64,000 nt of DNA, taken from positions 496,001 to 560,000 of the forward strand of contig JAXDJV010000002.1 of assembly GCA_034667465.1 (NCBI GenBank), written 5' to 3'. Under the pieces are notes generated by a model that saw nothing but the letters and a program-made list of their open reading frames with translations, was not told the origin of the DNA and searched no databases. Positions 34,598 through 44,356 of the stretch are shown here, piece after piece (within the stretch, counting starts at the first letter, position 1; every line of letters begins with the position of its first letter). The position numbers and the translations under genes are program-made. The stretch is from JAOBAU01 sp034667465. Lineage in GTDB: Bacteria > Acidobacteriota > Thermoanaerobaculia > Gp7-AA8.

Positions 34598-35283
34598 GCG
34601 TCGACTCCGAGCAGTGCGCGCACTTCGGCGCGGAACTCACGATCGGTCGCCGTCGCTTCGCGAAGCACGTCGAGCATCGCCGCGCGGAACTTGCGCCGCG
34701 CAGCGGCGAGACGATTCGTCACTGTCGCTTCGGTGATCTCGAACCGTTCGCCGAGCTCGCGATACGACAGCTTCTGCGAGTCGTCGAGGTCGTACGCTTC
34801 GAAGATCGCGAAGTCGTTCGTGCTCACGTCGCCGCGCAGACGTTCGACCGCAAGCGCGAAAACGCTGCGCACCCATTCGCGCTGAAAGTAATCGTCGGGC
34901 GAGCCGCCGCGATCGTGCTCGCGTTCGATCTCGTCTTCGGCGGCGCGAAAATCGAGTCCGCCTCCGCGCTTCAGTCGCTGCGACGCTTTCACGTCATTTG
35001 CGATGTGCCGATCGAACAGCGTCCGCAGGAACGTCCGGAAGCTCGCCTTCGCGCCGTCGTACGCGGCGAGCGCGTTGCGCTCGAACATCCGCGCCAGAAA
35101 ACTCTGCGTCGCATCTTCGGCGTCTGCAGTTTCGCGATGATGCGCGACGCGCGCGTATTTGTAGAGCGGCTTCCAGTACAGCGCGACCAGCGTGTCGAAC
35201 GCGCGCGTCCGCTCCGCGGCATCATCGCTGCCTAGAGCGACGATGACGCTGCGGCGCGTCGTCGGGAAGAGGGATGTGGCCAT
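34594..35283 (-). CDS. ECF-type RNA polymerase sigma factor
   Basis: 229 residues. Region 2 includes LYWKPLYKYARV and DAEDATQSFLARMF; region 4 is a helix-turn-helix in LSYRELGERFEITEATVTNRLAAARRKFR (core ERFEITEATVTNRL). No anti-sigma gene is nearby; instead a kinase gene is coupled by a four-base overlap. Kinase-controlled ECF factors are known in the ECF43/EcfP-PknT system of Vibrio, where phosphorylation of region 2 is needed for activity. This protein keeps acidic residues in region 2 (DAED), unlike EcfP, so the mechanism may differ. Confidence 0.88.
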   Translation of the reverse strand: MATSLFPTTRRSVIVALGSDDAAERTRAFDTLVALYWKPLYKYARVAHHRETADAEDATQSFLARMFERNALAAYDGAKASFRTFLRTLFDRHIANDVKASQRLKRGGGLDFRAAEDEIEREHDRGGSPDDYFQREWVRSVFALAVERLRGDVSTNDFAIFEAYDLDDSQKLSYRELGERFEITEATVTNRLAAARRKFRAAMLDVLREATATDREFRAEVRALLGVDA

Positions 35284-35307
35284 CGGACGATGGCCACAAG
35301 AATAGCT

Positions 35308-38013
35308 CTAGTGGATCGGCTCGTCGTCGGACGGCGTCGCGTCGGTCGGCTCCGATGACTCGTCGCCTTCGACCCCTTCGTCGCCTTCGTCTTCCGGCTG
35401 TTCCTTGTCGAACACCTTCACCGCGCCAACGACGACATCATCTTCATCGATGTTGATGATGCGGACGCCCTGCGTGGAACGGCCGACCGAACGGATGTCG
35501 GAGCAGGCGACGCGGATGATCATCCCCTGCTCGGTGATCAGCAGAATCTGATCGTCGGAGAAGACATACGCGATGCCGGCGACTTTGCCGTTCTTGTCGG
35601 TGGTCTTGATGTTCGTGACGCCCTGCGCGCCGCGATTCGTCAGACGATACGAAGAGATCGGCGTCCGCTTGCCGAAGCCTTTCTCGGTGATCGTCAGGAT
35701 CTGGCCGATCGTCTCGTCTTCCGAGCCCTCGGCGACTTCAGCTTCTTCCGTCTCCGCTTCGGCGGCCTCGACGAGCGGCTCGATCGTATCGACCGCGTCG
35801 TCCGTTTCGCCTTCGACGCCGAGCGCCGCGGCTGCAGCCTTCTTCTCGGCGCGCGCGCGCCCTTCCGGCGACTCCGGCAGGATGTCCATTTCGATCACGT
35901 GATCGTCGCGTCGCAGCGAGATCGCTTTCACGCCGGCGGCGCCGCGACCCATGGGACGGACGTCCGCTTCGTGGAAGCGAATGGCCATGCCGTCGTGCGT
36001 GCCGATGAAGATCTCGTTGTTCCCTTCCGACAAACGAACGGCGTAGAGATCGTCGCCTTCGTTGATGTCGATGGCGATGATGCCGGTGGTGCGGACGTTC
36101 GAGAACGCCGTGAGCTCCGTCTTCTTGATGCGGCCCGCGCGCGTGACCATCACGACGAACTTGCCGGCAGGGAAGTCTTTCGTCGTCAGCAGCGCGCGAA
36201 CGTTCTCGCCCGGCTCGACCGTCAACAGGTTGACGATCGCCTTGCCGCGCGCGTTCGCGCCGACTTCCGGAATCTGATGCACCTTGATCCAGTAAAGGCG
36301 ACCCTTGTCGGTGAAGACGAGGACATACGAATGCGCCGACGCAACGAAGAGATGCTCGACGATGTCCTCTTCCTTCGTCTGCATGCCGATGCGGCCTTTG
36401 CCGCCGCGGCGTTGCGAGCGATAAAGCGACAGCGGTGAGCGCTTGATGTAGCCGCCGCGCGACACGGTGATGACCATGTCTTCATCCGCGATCATGTCTT
36501 CGATCGAGATGTCGCTCGACTCCGCCACGATCTCGGTGCGGCGCGCGTCGCCGTAGTTCTCTTTGATCTCGCGGAGCTCGGTCGAGATGATCTCGAGCAC
36601 GAGCCGCTCCGACGCGAGGATCTCGCGAAGGCGGCCGATGAGCCGGAGGATCTCGTTGTATTCAGCGATGATCTTGTCGCGCTCGAGTCCCGTCAGGCGC
36701 TGGAGACGCATGTCGAGAATCGCCTGCGCCTGCACTTCGCTGAACTGCCAGCGCGCGATCAGACCGCTCTTCGCTTCCGGCGGCGTTGCGGCCGCGCGAA
36801 TGAGCGCGATCAGTTCGTCGAGCACGTCGAGCGCTTTGACGAGACCTTCGAGGATGTGTGCACGTTCTTCCGCTTTGCGCAGCTCGAAGCGCGTGCGGCG
36901 GACGACGATCTCTTTGCGATGCTCGATGAAGTGACGAAGGATCGTCGGCAGGTCCATGACCTGCGGCTGGCTGTTGACGATGGCGAGAAAGATGATGCCG
37001 AACGTCGTCTGCATCTGCGTGTTTCGATACAGATTGTTCAGCACGACTTCGGGGATCGCATCGCGCTTCAACTCGATGACGATGCGGATGCCGTCGCGAT
37101 CGGATTCGTCGCGCAGATCGCTGATCCCTTCGATGCGTTTGTCTTTCACCAGCTCGGCGATTTTTTCGAGGAGCCGCGCTTTGTTCGTCATGTACGCGAC
37201 TTCCGTCACGACGATCATCTGCTTGTCGTTTTTCTTCGACGATTCGAAGCCGGCGCGCGCGCGAACCTGAATGATTCCGCGGCCGGTCTCGTACGCCTGG
37301 CGAATCCCCTGGAGGCCGTGAATGAAACCGGCGGTAGGGAAATCGGGGCCGGGCATCGCGGTCATCAGCTCGTCGATCGTGACCGCCGGATTGCCGATCA
37401 TCATCAACACAGCGTCGATCACTTCGCCGAGGTTGTGCGGCGGAATGTTCGTCGCCATGCCGACGGCGATACCGGATGAGCCGTTGACGAGCAGGTTCGG
37501 ATATTTCGCCGGGAGCACGGACGGCTCGCGCTCGTTGCCGTCGTAGTTCGGCACCCAGTCGATCGTCTCTTTGTCGATGTCGTCGCGCATCAGCTCTTCA
37601 GCGAGCTTCGTGAGACGGACCTCGGTGTAACGCATTGCCGCGGGATTGTCGCCATCGAGCGAGCCGAAGTTTCCCTGGCCGTCGACGAGCATGTAACGCA
37701 TCGAAAAGTACTGCGCCATGCGGACGACCGAGTCGTAAATCGCGCTGTCGCCGTGCGGGTGATATTTACCCATCACGTCGCCGACGATACGCGCCGATTT
37801 CTTGTACGCCTTGTTGGCCGTGTTCCCCTGCTCGTACATGCCGTAGAGGATTCGGCGATGCACCGGCTTGAGACCGTCGCGGACGTCTGGCAGTGCGCGG
37901 CCGATGATGACGGACATCGCATAGTCGAGATACGACTTGCGCATCTCATCTTCGATGTTTACCGGCAGACGGGCGTCGTTGTAATTCGTGTAATCGTTTT
38001 CGTTGTCAGCCAT
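35308..38013 (-). CDS. gyrA: DNA gyrase subunit A
   Basis: 901 residues. Active-site tyrosine in MRYTEVRL, the winged-helix region GDSAIYDSVVRMAQ, and the GyrA-box QRRGGKG at the start of the C-terminal beta-pinwheel that wraps DNA. A long acidic insertion (rich in Glu, Asp, Ala and Val; about residues 735-780) interrupts the pinwheel, and the tail (EDEGDEGVEGDESSEP) is also strongly acidic. Six bases after gyrB, same strand. Breaks and rejoins DNA while GyrB uses ATP to introduce negative supercoils. Confidence 0.97.
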   Translation of the reverse strand: MADNENDYTNYNDARLPVNIEDEMRKSYLDYAMSVIIGRALPDVRDGLKPVHRRILYGMYEQGNTANKAYKKSARIVGDVMGKYHPHGDSAIYDSVVRMAQYFSMRYMLVDGQGNFGSLDGDNPAAMRYTEVRLTKLAEELMRDDIDKETIDWVPNYDGNEREPSVLPAKYPNLLVNGSSGIAVGMATNIPPHNLGEVIDAVLMMIGNPAVTIDELMTAMPGPDFPTAGFIHGLQGIRQAYETGRGIIQVRARAGFESSKKNDKQMIVVTEVAYMTNKARLLEKIAELVKDKRIEGISDLRDESDRDGIRIVIELKRDAIPEVVLNNLYRNTQMQTTFGIIFLAIVNSQPQVMDLPTILRHFIEHRKEIVVRRTRFELRKAEERAHILEGLVKALDVLDELIALIRAAATPPEAKSGLIARWQFSEVQAQAILDMRLQRLTGLERDKIIAEYNEILRLIGRLREILASERLVLEIISTELREIKENYGDARRTEIVAESSDISIEDMIADEDMVITVSRGGYIKRSPLSLYRSQRRGGKGRIGMQTKEEDIVEHLFVASAHSYVLVFTDKGRLYWIKVHQIPEVGANARGKAIVNLLTVEPGENVRALLTTKDFPAGKFVVMVTRAGRIKKTELTAFSNVRTTGIIAIDINEGDDLYAVRLSEGNNEIFIGTHDGMAIRFHEADVRPMGRGAAGVKAISLRRDDHVIEMDILPESPEGRARAEKKAAAAALGVEGETDDAVDTIEPLVEAAEAETEEAEVAEGSEDETIGQILTITEKGFGKRTPISSYRLTNRGAQGVTNIKTTDKNGKVAGIAYVFSDDQILLITEQGMIIRVACSDIRSVGRSTQGVRIINIDEDDVVVGAVKVFDKEQPEDEGDEGVEGDESSEPTDATPSDDEPIH

Positions 38014-38019
38014 GCAGCC

Positions 38020-40470
38020 TTAAATGTCCAGGTTCTTCACTTCGAGCGCGTTCTCCTGAATGAACATGCGTCGAGGCTCGACCTGATCGCCCATGAGGAT
38101 CGTGAAGAGCTCTTCGGCGCCGACGGCATCCTCGATCGTCACCTGAAGCAGGCGGCGCGTTTCGGGATTCATCGTCGTGTCCCAGAGCTGCTCGGGGTTC
38201 ATTTCGCCGAGGCCTTTGTAGCGCTGGATCGAGAGTCCCTTTTCGGCGAGTTTGTAAATCTGGTCGAGCAGATCGTCGATCCGCGCGAAGGTCATCGTGT
38301 CTTCGTTGTGTTTCACGCTGTACGGCGGCAGGCCGAAAGCGGAGAGTTGTTCGAACGACTTCGCCATCTGGCGCAGCTCGTAGTTCGCGAGCAGCTCGGG
38401 ATTGATCACGATCTTTCGCGAGCCGCCGTTGCCGCCCGCATAGAACGTGACCGTCGAAGCTTCCGTCTCTTCATCGACAGTCGTCGTGACCTGCTCGAAG
38501 CCGGCGGACGCGAAGGCCTTCGCAAGCGTCGCTACCCTCGACGCGTCGCTCATCGCGGCGCGATCGGTGAAGCCTTCGATGAACAGGATGTCGATCGCTT
38601 CCCGCGGAATGCCGCGCTGCTGCAGACGACGTCCGACGCTCCGATACTCTTCCATCCGCTGCAGCATGTTGATCAGCGCTTCACCGCGGATCGACATCCC
38701 GGCCTGCGGCGTGACTTCAACCGCCTCTGCGACGCGATTGAGCAGGAAGCGCGATTTTTCGAGCTCGTCTTTGAGGTACGTGTCCTTCTTCCCCTGGCTC
38801 ACTTTGAAGAGCGGCGGCTGCGCGATGAAGAGGTGACCGCGGTCGATCACTTCGCGCATGTAGCGGAAGAAGAACGTCAGGATCAGCGTGCGGATGTGCG
38901 ATCCGTCGACGTCTGCGTCCGTCATGATGATGATCTTGTGATAGCGAAGTTTGGCGACGTCGAAGTCGCCGGCGCCGATGCCGGTTCCGAGCGCCGTGAT
39001 CATCAGGCGGATTTCCTCTGATGACAGCATCTTGTCGAGACGCGCGCGCTCGGTGTTGAGGATCTTGCCCTTGAGCGGCAGCACAGCCTGGAAACGGCGA
39101 TCGCGTCCCTGCTTCGCGGAGCCGCCTGCCGAGTCGCCCTCGACGAAGTAGATCTCGCAGAACCGCGGATCGCGTTCCTGACAGTCGGCGAGTTTGCCGG
39201 GGAGCGATGCGGAGTCGAGCGCGCCTTTGCGGCGCGTCAGATCGCGAGCTTTGCGCGCGGCTTCACGCGCGCGGGCCGCGTCGATGATCTTGTCGACGAT
39301 GCGCCGCACTTCGCGCGGGTTCTCTTCGAGGAACTCGCCGAGGCGCTCGGTGACGACTTTCTCGACCCACGTCTTCACGTGCGATGAGACGAGCTTGTCT
39401 TTCGTCTGCGACGAGAATTTCGGGTCGCGGATTTTGACGGAGATGACGGACGAGAGTCCTTCGCGAACGTCGTCGCCTTCCAGCGACAACTTCAGCTTCT
39501 GCAGGATCCCCGACTCTTCGATGTACTTGTTGACGGTGCGCGTCAACGCCGATTTGAAACCGACGAGGTGCGTGCCGCCGTCGAGATTCTTGATCGTGTT
39601 CGTGAAGCAGTAGATGTTTTCGCTGTAGCCCTCGTTCCACTGCAGCGCGATCTCGATCTGTTCGCCGTCGATCTCGTCGCGGATGAAGATCGGATCCTCG
39701 TGCAGCGGCGTCTTGGCGCGATTGAGGTCTTTCACGAACGAGACGATGCCGCCCTCGTAGCAGAACTCGTGATGTTTCTCGCTCCGCTCGTCGCGGATCT
39801 CGATGTTGACGCCGCTGTTGAGGAACGACAGTTCGCGCAGTCGCTGCGCCAGCGTGTCGAAGTTCATCTCGGTCACGGAGAAGATCTGCGAGTCCGCTTT
39901 GAACGTCACACGCGTGCCGCGGCGTGCCGTTTTTTCACCTTTGACGATCGCCGCCATCGGAACGCCGCGCTCGTAGCGCTGGCGCCAGATGAATCCGTCG
40001 CGATGAATCTCGAGCTCGAGCCATTCGGAGAGGAAGTTGACGACCGAGACGCCGACGCCGTGCAGACCGCCGGAGACTTTGTACGAGTTGTTGTCGAACT
40101 TACCGCCGGCATGCAGCTCGGTCATGATGACCTCGGCCGCCGAGCGTCCCTCTTCCTTGTGCGTGTCGACCGGAATGCCGCGGCCGTTGTCCTCGACGGT
40201 GACTGAGTTGTCGGGATGAATCATCACCGTGACGCGGTCGGCGTAACCGGCCAGCGCTTCGTCGATCGCGTTGTCGACGACTTCATAGACCATGTGATGC
40301 AGGCCGGTGATGTCGTCGGTGTCGCCGATGTACATGCCCGGACGCTTGCGTACGGCGTCGAGCCCTCTGAGGACTTTGATGTCCTCGGATGTGTATTCGC
40401 GGCCTGAGAGCTGATCGGCCTCCTGCTGGCCGAGTACTCTCGCTTCTTCGTTGGTGTAGTCGTCTGCCAT
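38020..40470 (-). CDS. gyrB: DNA gyrase subunit B
   Basis: 816 residues. GHKL ATPase domain with VDNAIDEAL, ENGRGIP (as DNGRGIP) and GGLHGVGVS; toprim motifs EGDSAGGSAKQGRDRR and DADVDGSHIRTL; C-terminal QRYKGLGEMNPEQLW. The length and the block between the toprim domain and the C-terminal motif reveal the about 160-residue insertion typical of Gram-negative GyrB. A candidate -10 box lies upstream at 40575. Confidence 0.98.
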   Translation of the reverse strand: MADDYTNEEARVLGQQEADQLSGREYTSEDIKVLRGLDAVRKRPGMYIGDTDDITGLHHMVYEVVDNAIDEALAGYADRVTVMIHPDNSVTVEDNGRGIPVDTHKEEGRSAAEVIMTELHAGGKFDNNSYKVSGGLHGVGVSVVNFLSEWLELEIHRDGFIWRQRYERGVPMAAIVKGEKTARRGTRVTFKADSQIFSVTEMNFDTLAQRLRELSFLNSGVNIEIRDERSEKHHEFCYEGGIVSFVKDLNRAKTPLHEDPIFIRDEIDGEQIEIALQWNEGYSENIYCFTNTIKNLDGGTHLVGFKSALTRTVNKYIEESGILQKLKLSLEGDDVREGLSSVISVKIRDPKFSSQTKDKLVSSHVKTWVEKVVTERLGEFLEENPREVRRIVDKIIDAARAREAARKARDLTRRKGALDSASLPGKLADCQERDPRFCEIYFVEGDSAGGSAKQGRDRRFQAVLPLKGKILNTERARLDKMLSSEEIRLMITALGTGIGAGDFDVAKLRYHKIIIMTDADVDGSHIRTLILTFFFRYMREVIDRGHLFIAQPPLFKVSQGKKDTYLKDELEKSRFLLNRVAEAVEVTPQAGMSIRGEALINMLQRMEEYRSVGRRLQQRGIPREAIDILFIEGFTDRAAMSDASRVATLAKAFASAGFEQVTTTVDEETEASTVTFYAGGNGGSRKIVINPELLANYELRQMAKSFEQLSAFGLPPYSVKHNEDTMTFARIDDLLDQIYKLAEKGLSIQRYKGLGEMNPEQLWDTTMNPETRRLLQVTIEDAVGAEELFTILMGDQVEPRRMFIQENALEVKNLDI

Positions 40471-40574
40471 TCGATGCGTTTTCCTTCCGGATTTGGCTGG
40501 TTGCTCGGCAGGCTCGGGCGCGTTTCACAACGAGCCGATTCGCGAGGTCTTACCGCCGCGAAAAAGAACGCTGA

Positions 40575-40580
40575 ATTGTA
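40575..40580 (-). promoter_or_regulatory. Candidate -10 element upstream of gyrB
   Basis: TACAAT on the minus strand within an AT-rich stretch just after the recF stop (126-base recF-gyrB gap), 104 bases before gyrB. No clear -35 hexamer is visible. Confidence 0.35.
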
Positions 40581-40596
40581 CTATAAAAATCCGCGC

Positions 40597-41682
40597 TCAG
40601 GCCAAATCTTCGGCGGCAGTAACTCTACCGTTTTCAACAATTAAGCGGCGGTGAGGACCGGCCGCCAGCGCGCGGACGAAACGCTCCTTCGCGGATGTTG
40701 CAAAAACCTGCGTCCGCGGGGGGAGCCGGACCAGCAGTTCCTGGAGTATTTCGAGGTCGAGCTCGGCGTCGACGTCGTCGAGGAGAAAGACTGCCGGTTC
40801 GTCAAAACGGCGTCGGAAAAGCTCGAGCTTTGCGAATTTCAGGAAGAGCACGACCATCTTCTGCTCGCCGCCGGAAAGGACATCCTGGGCGGGGCGGCCG
40901 GCGGTCGTGAACTCGATCGTGTCGCGCTGCGGTCCCGAAAGCGACACGCGAGCGCGAATTTCCTGGCGACGCGTGTGGCCGAGGTCGGCGACCAGACTCG
41001 GCCGGTAATGAATTGCCAGGTCGCGGATGTGATAGCCGTGCTCGGCGACGATGTCGGCGTATGTTTTTGCGACTTCCGCCGCGTATGCGGCGCGGGCGCG
41101 ATGCAAAACGGCCGCGGTGCGCGTCAGCTCATCGTCCCACGCGTCGAGCTGCGACGGAGCTTCGCGGCCCGCGCTGATCGCATGCAAAAGGGCGTTCCGC
41201 TGCTTCAGAACGCGTGTGTAGCGCGTCAGCTGCTCGAGATATGCGGGATCTACGCTCGCCACGCCGCGATCGAGAAATCGCCGCTTTTCCTCCGGCGCGC
41301 CGCGCAGGATCTCCAGTCGCGCTGCCGAGTAGGCGAAGACGCTCATCGCGTTGAGATACGCCGCGAGCGTGACTTTCTCGCCGTTGATCATCAGCACGCG
41401 GCGTTTCGTCTCGCCGGTCTCGAGCGCGGCGGAGATCGTTTTCTCGACGCCGTATCGCTGCAGCGCGCCGGCGACGAACACGCTCGGCGAATCGAAGCGG
41501 AAGATGCTCGCCGTGCGCGGCGTGCGGAACGACTTCGTCGTGGCGAGGAAGTAAATCGCCTCGAGCAGGTTCGTTTTTCCCTGTCCGTTACGGCCGACAA
41601 CGATGTTTGCGGTGGGATGAAATGCAATCTCGTCCGCGGCGAGATTGCGGAAGTTTTGCGGCGTGAGCCGCGACAGAATCAC
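40597..41682 (-). CDS. recF: DNA replication and repair protein RecF
   Basis: 361 residues. SMC-like ATPase: Walker A VGRNGQGKTNLLEAI near 30-44, signature LSGGEQKMV and Walker B VFLLDDVDAELD near the C-terminus. It loads RecA at gapped DNA during repair. The GTG at 41682 is chosen because it overlaps the dnaN stop by four bases (GTGA) and begins the family N-terminus ILSRLTPQNFRNL; a longer reading would lie inside dnaN. Confidence 0.95.
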   Translation of the reverse strand: MILSRLTPQNFRNLAADEIAFHPTANIVVGRNGQGKTNLLEAIYFLATTKSFRTPRTASIFRFDSPSVFVAGALQRYGVEKTISAALETGETKRRVLMINGEKVTLAAYLNAMSVFAYSAARLEILRGAPEEKRRFLDRGVASVDPAYLEQLTRYTRVLKQRNALLHAISAGREAPSQLDAWDDELTRTAAVLHRARAAYAAEVAKTYADIVAEHGYHIRDLAIHYRPSLVADLGHTRRQEIRARVSLSGPQRDTIEFTTAGRPAQDVLSGGEQKMVVLFLKFAKLELFRRRFDEPAVFLLDDVDAELDLEILQELLVRLPPRTQVFATSAKERFVRALAAGPHRRLIVENGRVTAAEDLA

Positions 41683-42809
41683 GCCAGCCGCATCGGCATG
41701 ACGACGTACAGATATTCGTACGGCAAATCTTCGTTCGCTGCCGACGGCCGGCCGATGCACTGGCTGTTCTCGTCCTTCAGCTCGAGCGAAACGGTCGGCG
41801 TGTCGATCGCGCTCAGGAAGTCGGTGACGTACGCGGCGTTCAGTCCGACGAAGAACGGGTTGCCGGCGTAGTCGATGGGAACGGTCTCACGCGCATCGCC
41901 GAGCTCGGGGTTCGTCGACGAAACCGTCAGTTTGCCCGGCGCGAAATCGAATCGGACGGCGCGCGTCCGTTCATTCGCGACGAGCGAGATGCGCTTGATC
42001 GTCGAGAGCAGACGTTCGCGGTCGACCATCACGCGGCGATCGTTGTCGCGCGAGATGACTTCCATGTAGTTGGGGAAGTTGACGTCGATCATGCGAGCCA
42101 GCAGGCGACGCTCGCCGGCTTCGAAGAAGAGATGATTCTCCGACGTGCCGAAACGGACGTTGCCGTCTTCGGAGGCTTCGAGGCGCTGGATTTCGTACAG
42201 CGCTTTTCGCGGAATCAGGATCGTCAGGTCGCTGCCTTTTTTCTTTCCGCTGGTGCTGCCCTGCGGGAAGTTGATCAGCGCCATGCGATGTCCGTCGGTG
42301 GCGACCATCTCCATCTTCGTCGGCTGCACTTTCAGCAGAGCGCCGTTGAGCTGGAAGCGTGTCTCTTCATGCGTGATCGCGAAGATGACTTTCGAGACCA
42401 TCGTCTTCAGCTCGTCGAGCGGAATCGTGTAGGTCTCCTGCGCCGTGACGGTCGGCAGCGTCGGGTAATCCTCGGCGGGAAGCCCGAGGAGGCGGAACTT
42501 CGCGGTGCCTGACTCGACGAGGATCGAGTTGTTCTCCTGCATCGCAATGTGAACGTCGTTATCGGGGAGGGAGCGGATGACGTCGAAGAGCCGTTTCGCT
42601 TCGATCGTGACACCGCCGGGCGTCGTGATCGAAGCGGCGCAGGACGAGAGGATCGTCACGTCGAGATCGGTCGCGGCGATCTGCAGACGTCCGTCCGTCG
42701 CGCGGAGCAGCACGTTCGAAAGGATCGGAATCGTCGAGCGTTTTTCGACGACTCCCTGGCACAGCTGCAGCTCTTTTTGAAGATCCGCTTTCGCGACAGT
42801 CAGCTCCAT
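41679..42809 (-). CDS. dnaN: DNA polymerase III beta sliding clamp
   Basis: 376 residues with three clamp domains. Start MELTVAKADLQKELQ, second domain near 125-250 and C-terminus EYLYVVMPMRL, which is the canonical VMPMR(L) end. Forms the ring that tethers polymerase III. It follows dnaA on the same strand after a 236-base gap that carries repeated TTTTCCGCA motifs. Confidence 0.97.
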   Translation of the reverse strand: MELTVAKADLQKELQLCQGVVEKRSTIPILSNVLLRATDGRLQIAATDLDVTILSSCAASITTPGGVTIEAKRLFDVIRSLPDNDVHIAMQENNSILVESGTAKFRLLGLPAEDYPTLPTVTAQETYTIPLDELKTMVSKVIFAITHEETRFQLNGALLKVQPTKMEMVATDGHRMALINFPQGSTSGKKKGSDLTILIPRKALYEIQRLEASEDGNVRFGTSENHLFFEAGERRLLARMIDVNFPNYMEVISRDNDRRVMVDRERLLSTIKRISLVANERTRAVRFDFAPGKLTVSSTNPELGDARETVPIDYAGNPFFVGLNAAYVTDFLSAIDTPTVSLELKDENSQCIGRPSAANEDLPYEYLYVVMPMRLA

Positions 42810-43045
42810 GTCTCTTCCTTAAAACCAACTCTTTAATTCTTGAGGTGATAGCAGTTGATGCGTGCGGATGAATCGCCGATCGCTCTGCAAAGGTTTCGAA
42901 AGTATAGCAGTTCTTCCCGCCTCGACCCTGTGAGTTTCGCTTCGGAAAACCTCAGGAGAAGTCTTGCGTTTTCCGCAGTTTGCGAGTCAGTCCGAACCTC
43001 GCCGTTTTTCTTCCGCAGCTTTTCGGTGGACCTTTCCGCAGGCTT
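42810..43045. other. dnaA-dnaN intergenic region, candidate oriC part
   Basis: Non-coding. Three related motifs on the plus strand, TTTTCCGCA (42969-42977), TCTTCCGCA (43009-43017) and CTTTCCGCA (43032-43040), plus AT-richer stretches near 42820-42840 and 42890-42920. The 15-mer GTTTTCCGCAGTTTG at 42968-42982 recurs exactly upstream of dnaA at 44395-44409. They resemble degenerate DnaA boxes. It also holds the dnaN promoter, which I cannot pinpoint. Confidence 0.55.
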
Positions 43046-44356
43046 TTACCGGAACTGCTTCGTCAGCATCTCGACGGTGCGCGCGACCTGCTGATCGTCC
43101 TGAATCAGCTGGTCGATTTTCTCGACGGAGTACATCACCGTGGAGTGGTGCTTGTTGTTGAACAGCTTCCCGATCTCCGGGTACGAAAGATCCGTAAGTT
43201 CCTTGCAAATGAACATCGCCACCTGACGCGGGTAGGCGATTGGACGCGCGTTCGATTTCGACTTCAAGTCCGAGACCTTGATGCCGTAATGCGCGGCGAC
43301 GACTTTCATGATCTCGACGGCGGTGATCGGCTTGTTCTCCTTCGAGAGGAGATCCTTCAGCGCCTCTTTCGCGAGATCGATGGTGATTAGTTTTCCTGCG
43401 AGCGAGGCGTACATCGCCGTCTTGTTCAGATGGCCTTCGAGCTCGCGAATGTTCGAGCGAACTCGTTCAGCGATGAAGAGCGCGACCTCGTGCGGCAGAT
43501 CCATCTTCCGCTCGTCGGCTTTCTTTCGGAGGATGGCGACCTTCGTCTCGAGATCCGGCGGCTGAATGTCGGCGATGAGTCCCCATTCGAAGCGCGACCG
43601 GAGTCGTTCTTCGAGTGTTGGGATGTCTTTCGGCGGCGCATCTGACGTGAAGACAATTTGCTTCTGCGCTTCGTAAAGAGCGTTGAACGTGTGAAAGAAC
43701 TCTTCCTGCGTCCGTTCCTTGCCGGCGAGGAACTGAATGTCGTCGAGCAGGAGCGCGTCGACGGAACGGTAGCGATCGCGGAACTGCTGCATCCGGTCGT
43801 AACGGATCGACGTGATCAGCTCGGTGACGAACGTGTCGGCCGACATGTAAACGACTTTCATCCGCGGATTCGAATCACGAATCTGCTGACCGAGTCCCTG
43901 AATGAGATGCGTTTTGCCGAGCCCGGCGCCACCGTATATGAAGAGCGGGTTGAATGAACCGCTCGGATTCTCGGAGATCGACTTCGAGGCGGCGAATGCG
44001 AGCTCGTTCGACTTGCCGACGACGAAGGTTTCGAATCGATAGCGCGGATTGAAGACCGAGGTCGGCGGTTCAACGGTCGTGGGCGGAGGGGCGGCGGAGG
44101 TAATACCGTCGCTGGGCGACTCGGCGTCAGGGACGAGATGGATGTTGATTCGATCGAGCGAGATCTCGTCGAGAGTGGCGCGGATCAGCTGCCCGTAACG
44201 CTCGCGGATCTCTTCGACGAATTTCTGAGAAGGGACGGCGATATCAATCGTGTCTCCCTTCTGAGCGAGGAAGCGGGTCGGGGCAAACCAGGTCTCATAC
44301 TGCGATCCTTCAATGGTTTGCTCGAGGCGTGCTAAGACTTGCTTCCAAAGATTCAT
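43046..44356 (-). CDS. dnaA: Chromosomal replication initiator DnaA
   Basis: 436 residues. Domain I MNLWKQVLARLEQ, a flexible linker about 90-105, AAA+ domain III with Walker A GGAGLGKTHL and Walker B LLLDDIQFL, and domain IV DNA-binding motif NNKHHSTVMYSVEKI. The ATG at 44356 is chosen from the family start MNLWKQ; an upstream in-frame start would run through the putative DnaA boxes. No Shine-Dalgarno sequence is seen. Orders DnaA-ATP assembly and melting of the origin. Confidence 0.98.
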   Translation of the reverse strand: MNLWKQVLARLEQTIEGSQYETWFAPTRFLAQKGDTIDIAVPSQKFVEEIRERYGQLIRATLDEISLDRINIHLVPDAESPSDGITSAAPPPTTVEPPTSVFNPRYRFETFVVGKSNELAFAASKSISENPSGSFNPLFIYGGAGLGKTHLIQGLGQQIRDSNPRMKVVYMSADTFVTELITSIRYDRMQQFRDRYRSVDALLLDDIQFLAGKERTQEEFFHTFNALYEAQKQIVFTSDAPPKDIPTLEERLRSRFEWGLIADIQPPDLETKVAILRKKADERKMDLPHEVALFIAERVRSNIRELEGHLNKTAMYASLAGKLITIDLAKEALKDLLSKENKPITAVEIMKVVAAHYGIKVSDLKSKSNARPIAYPRQVAMFICKELTDLSYPEIGKLFNNKHHSTVMYSVEKIDQLIQDDQQVARTVEMLTKQFR

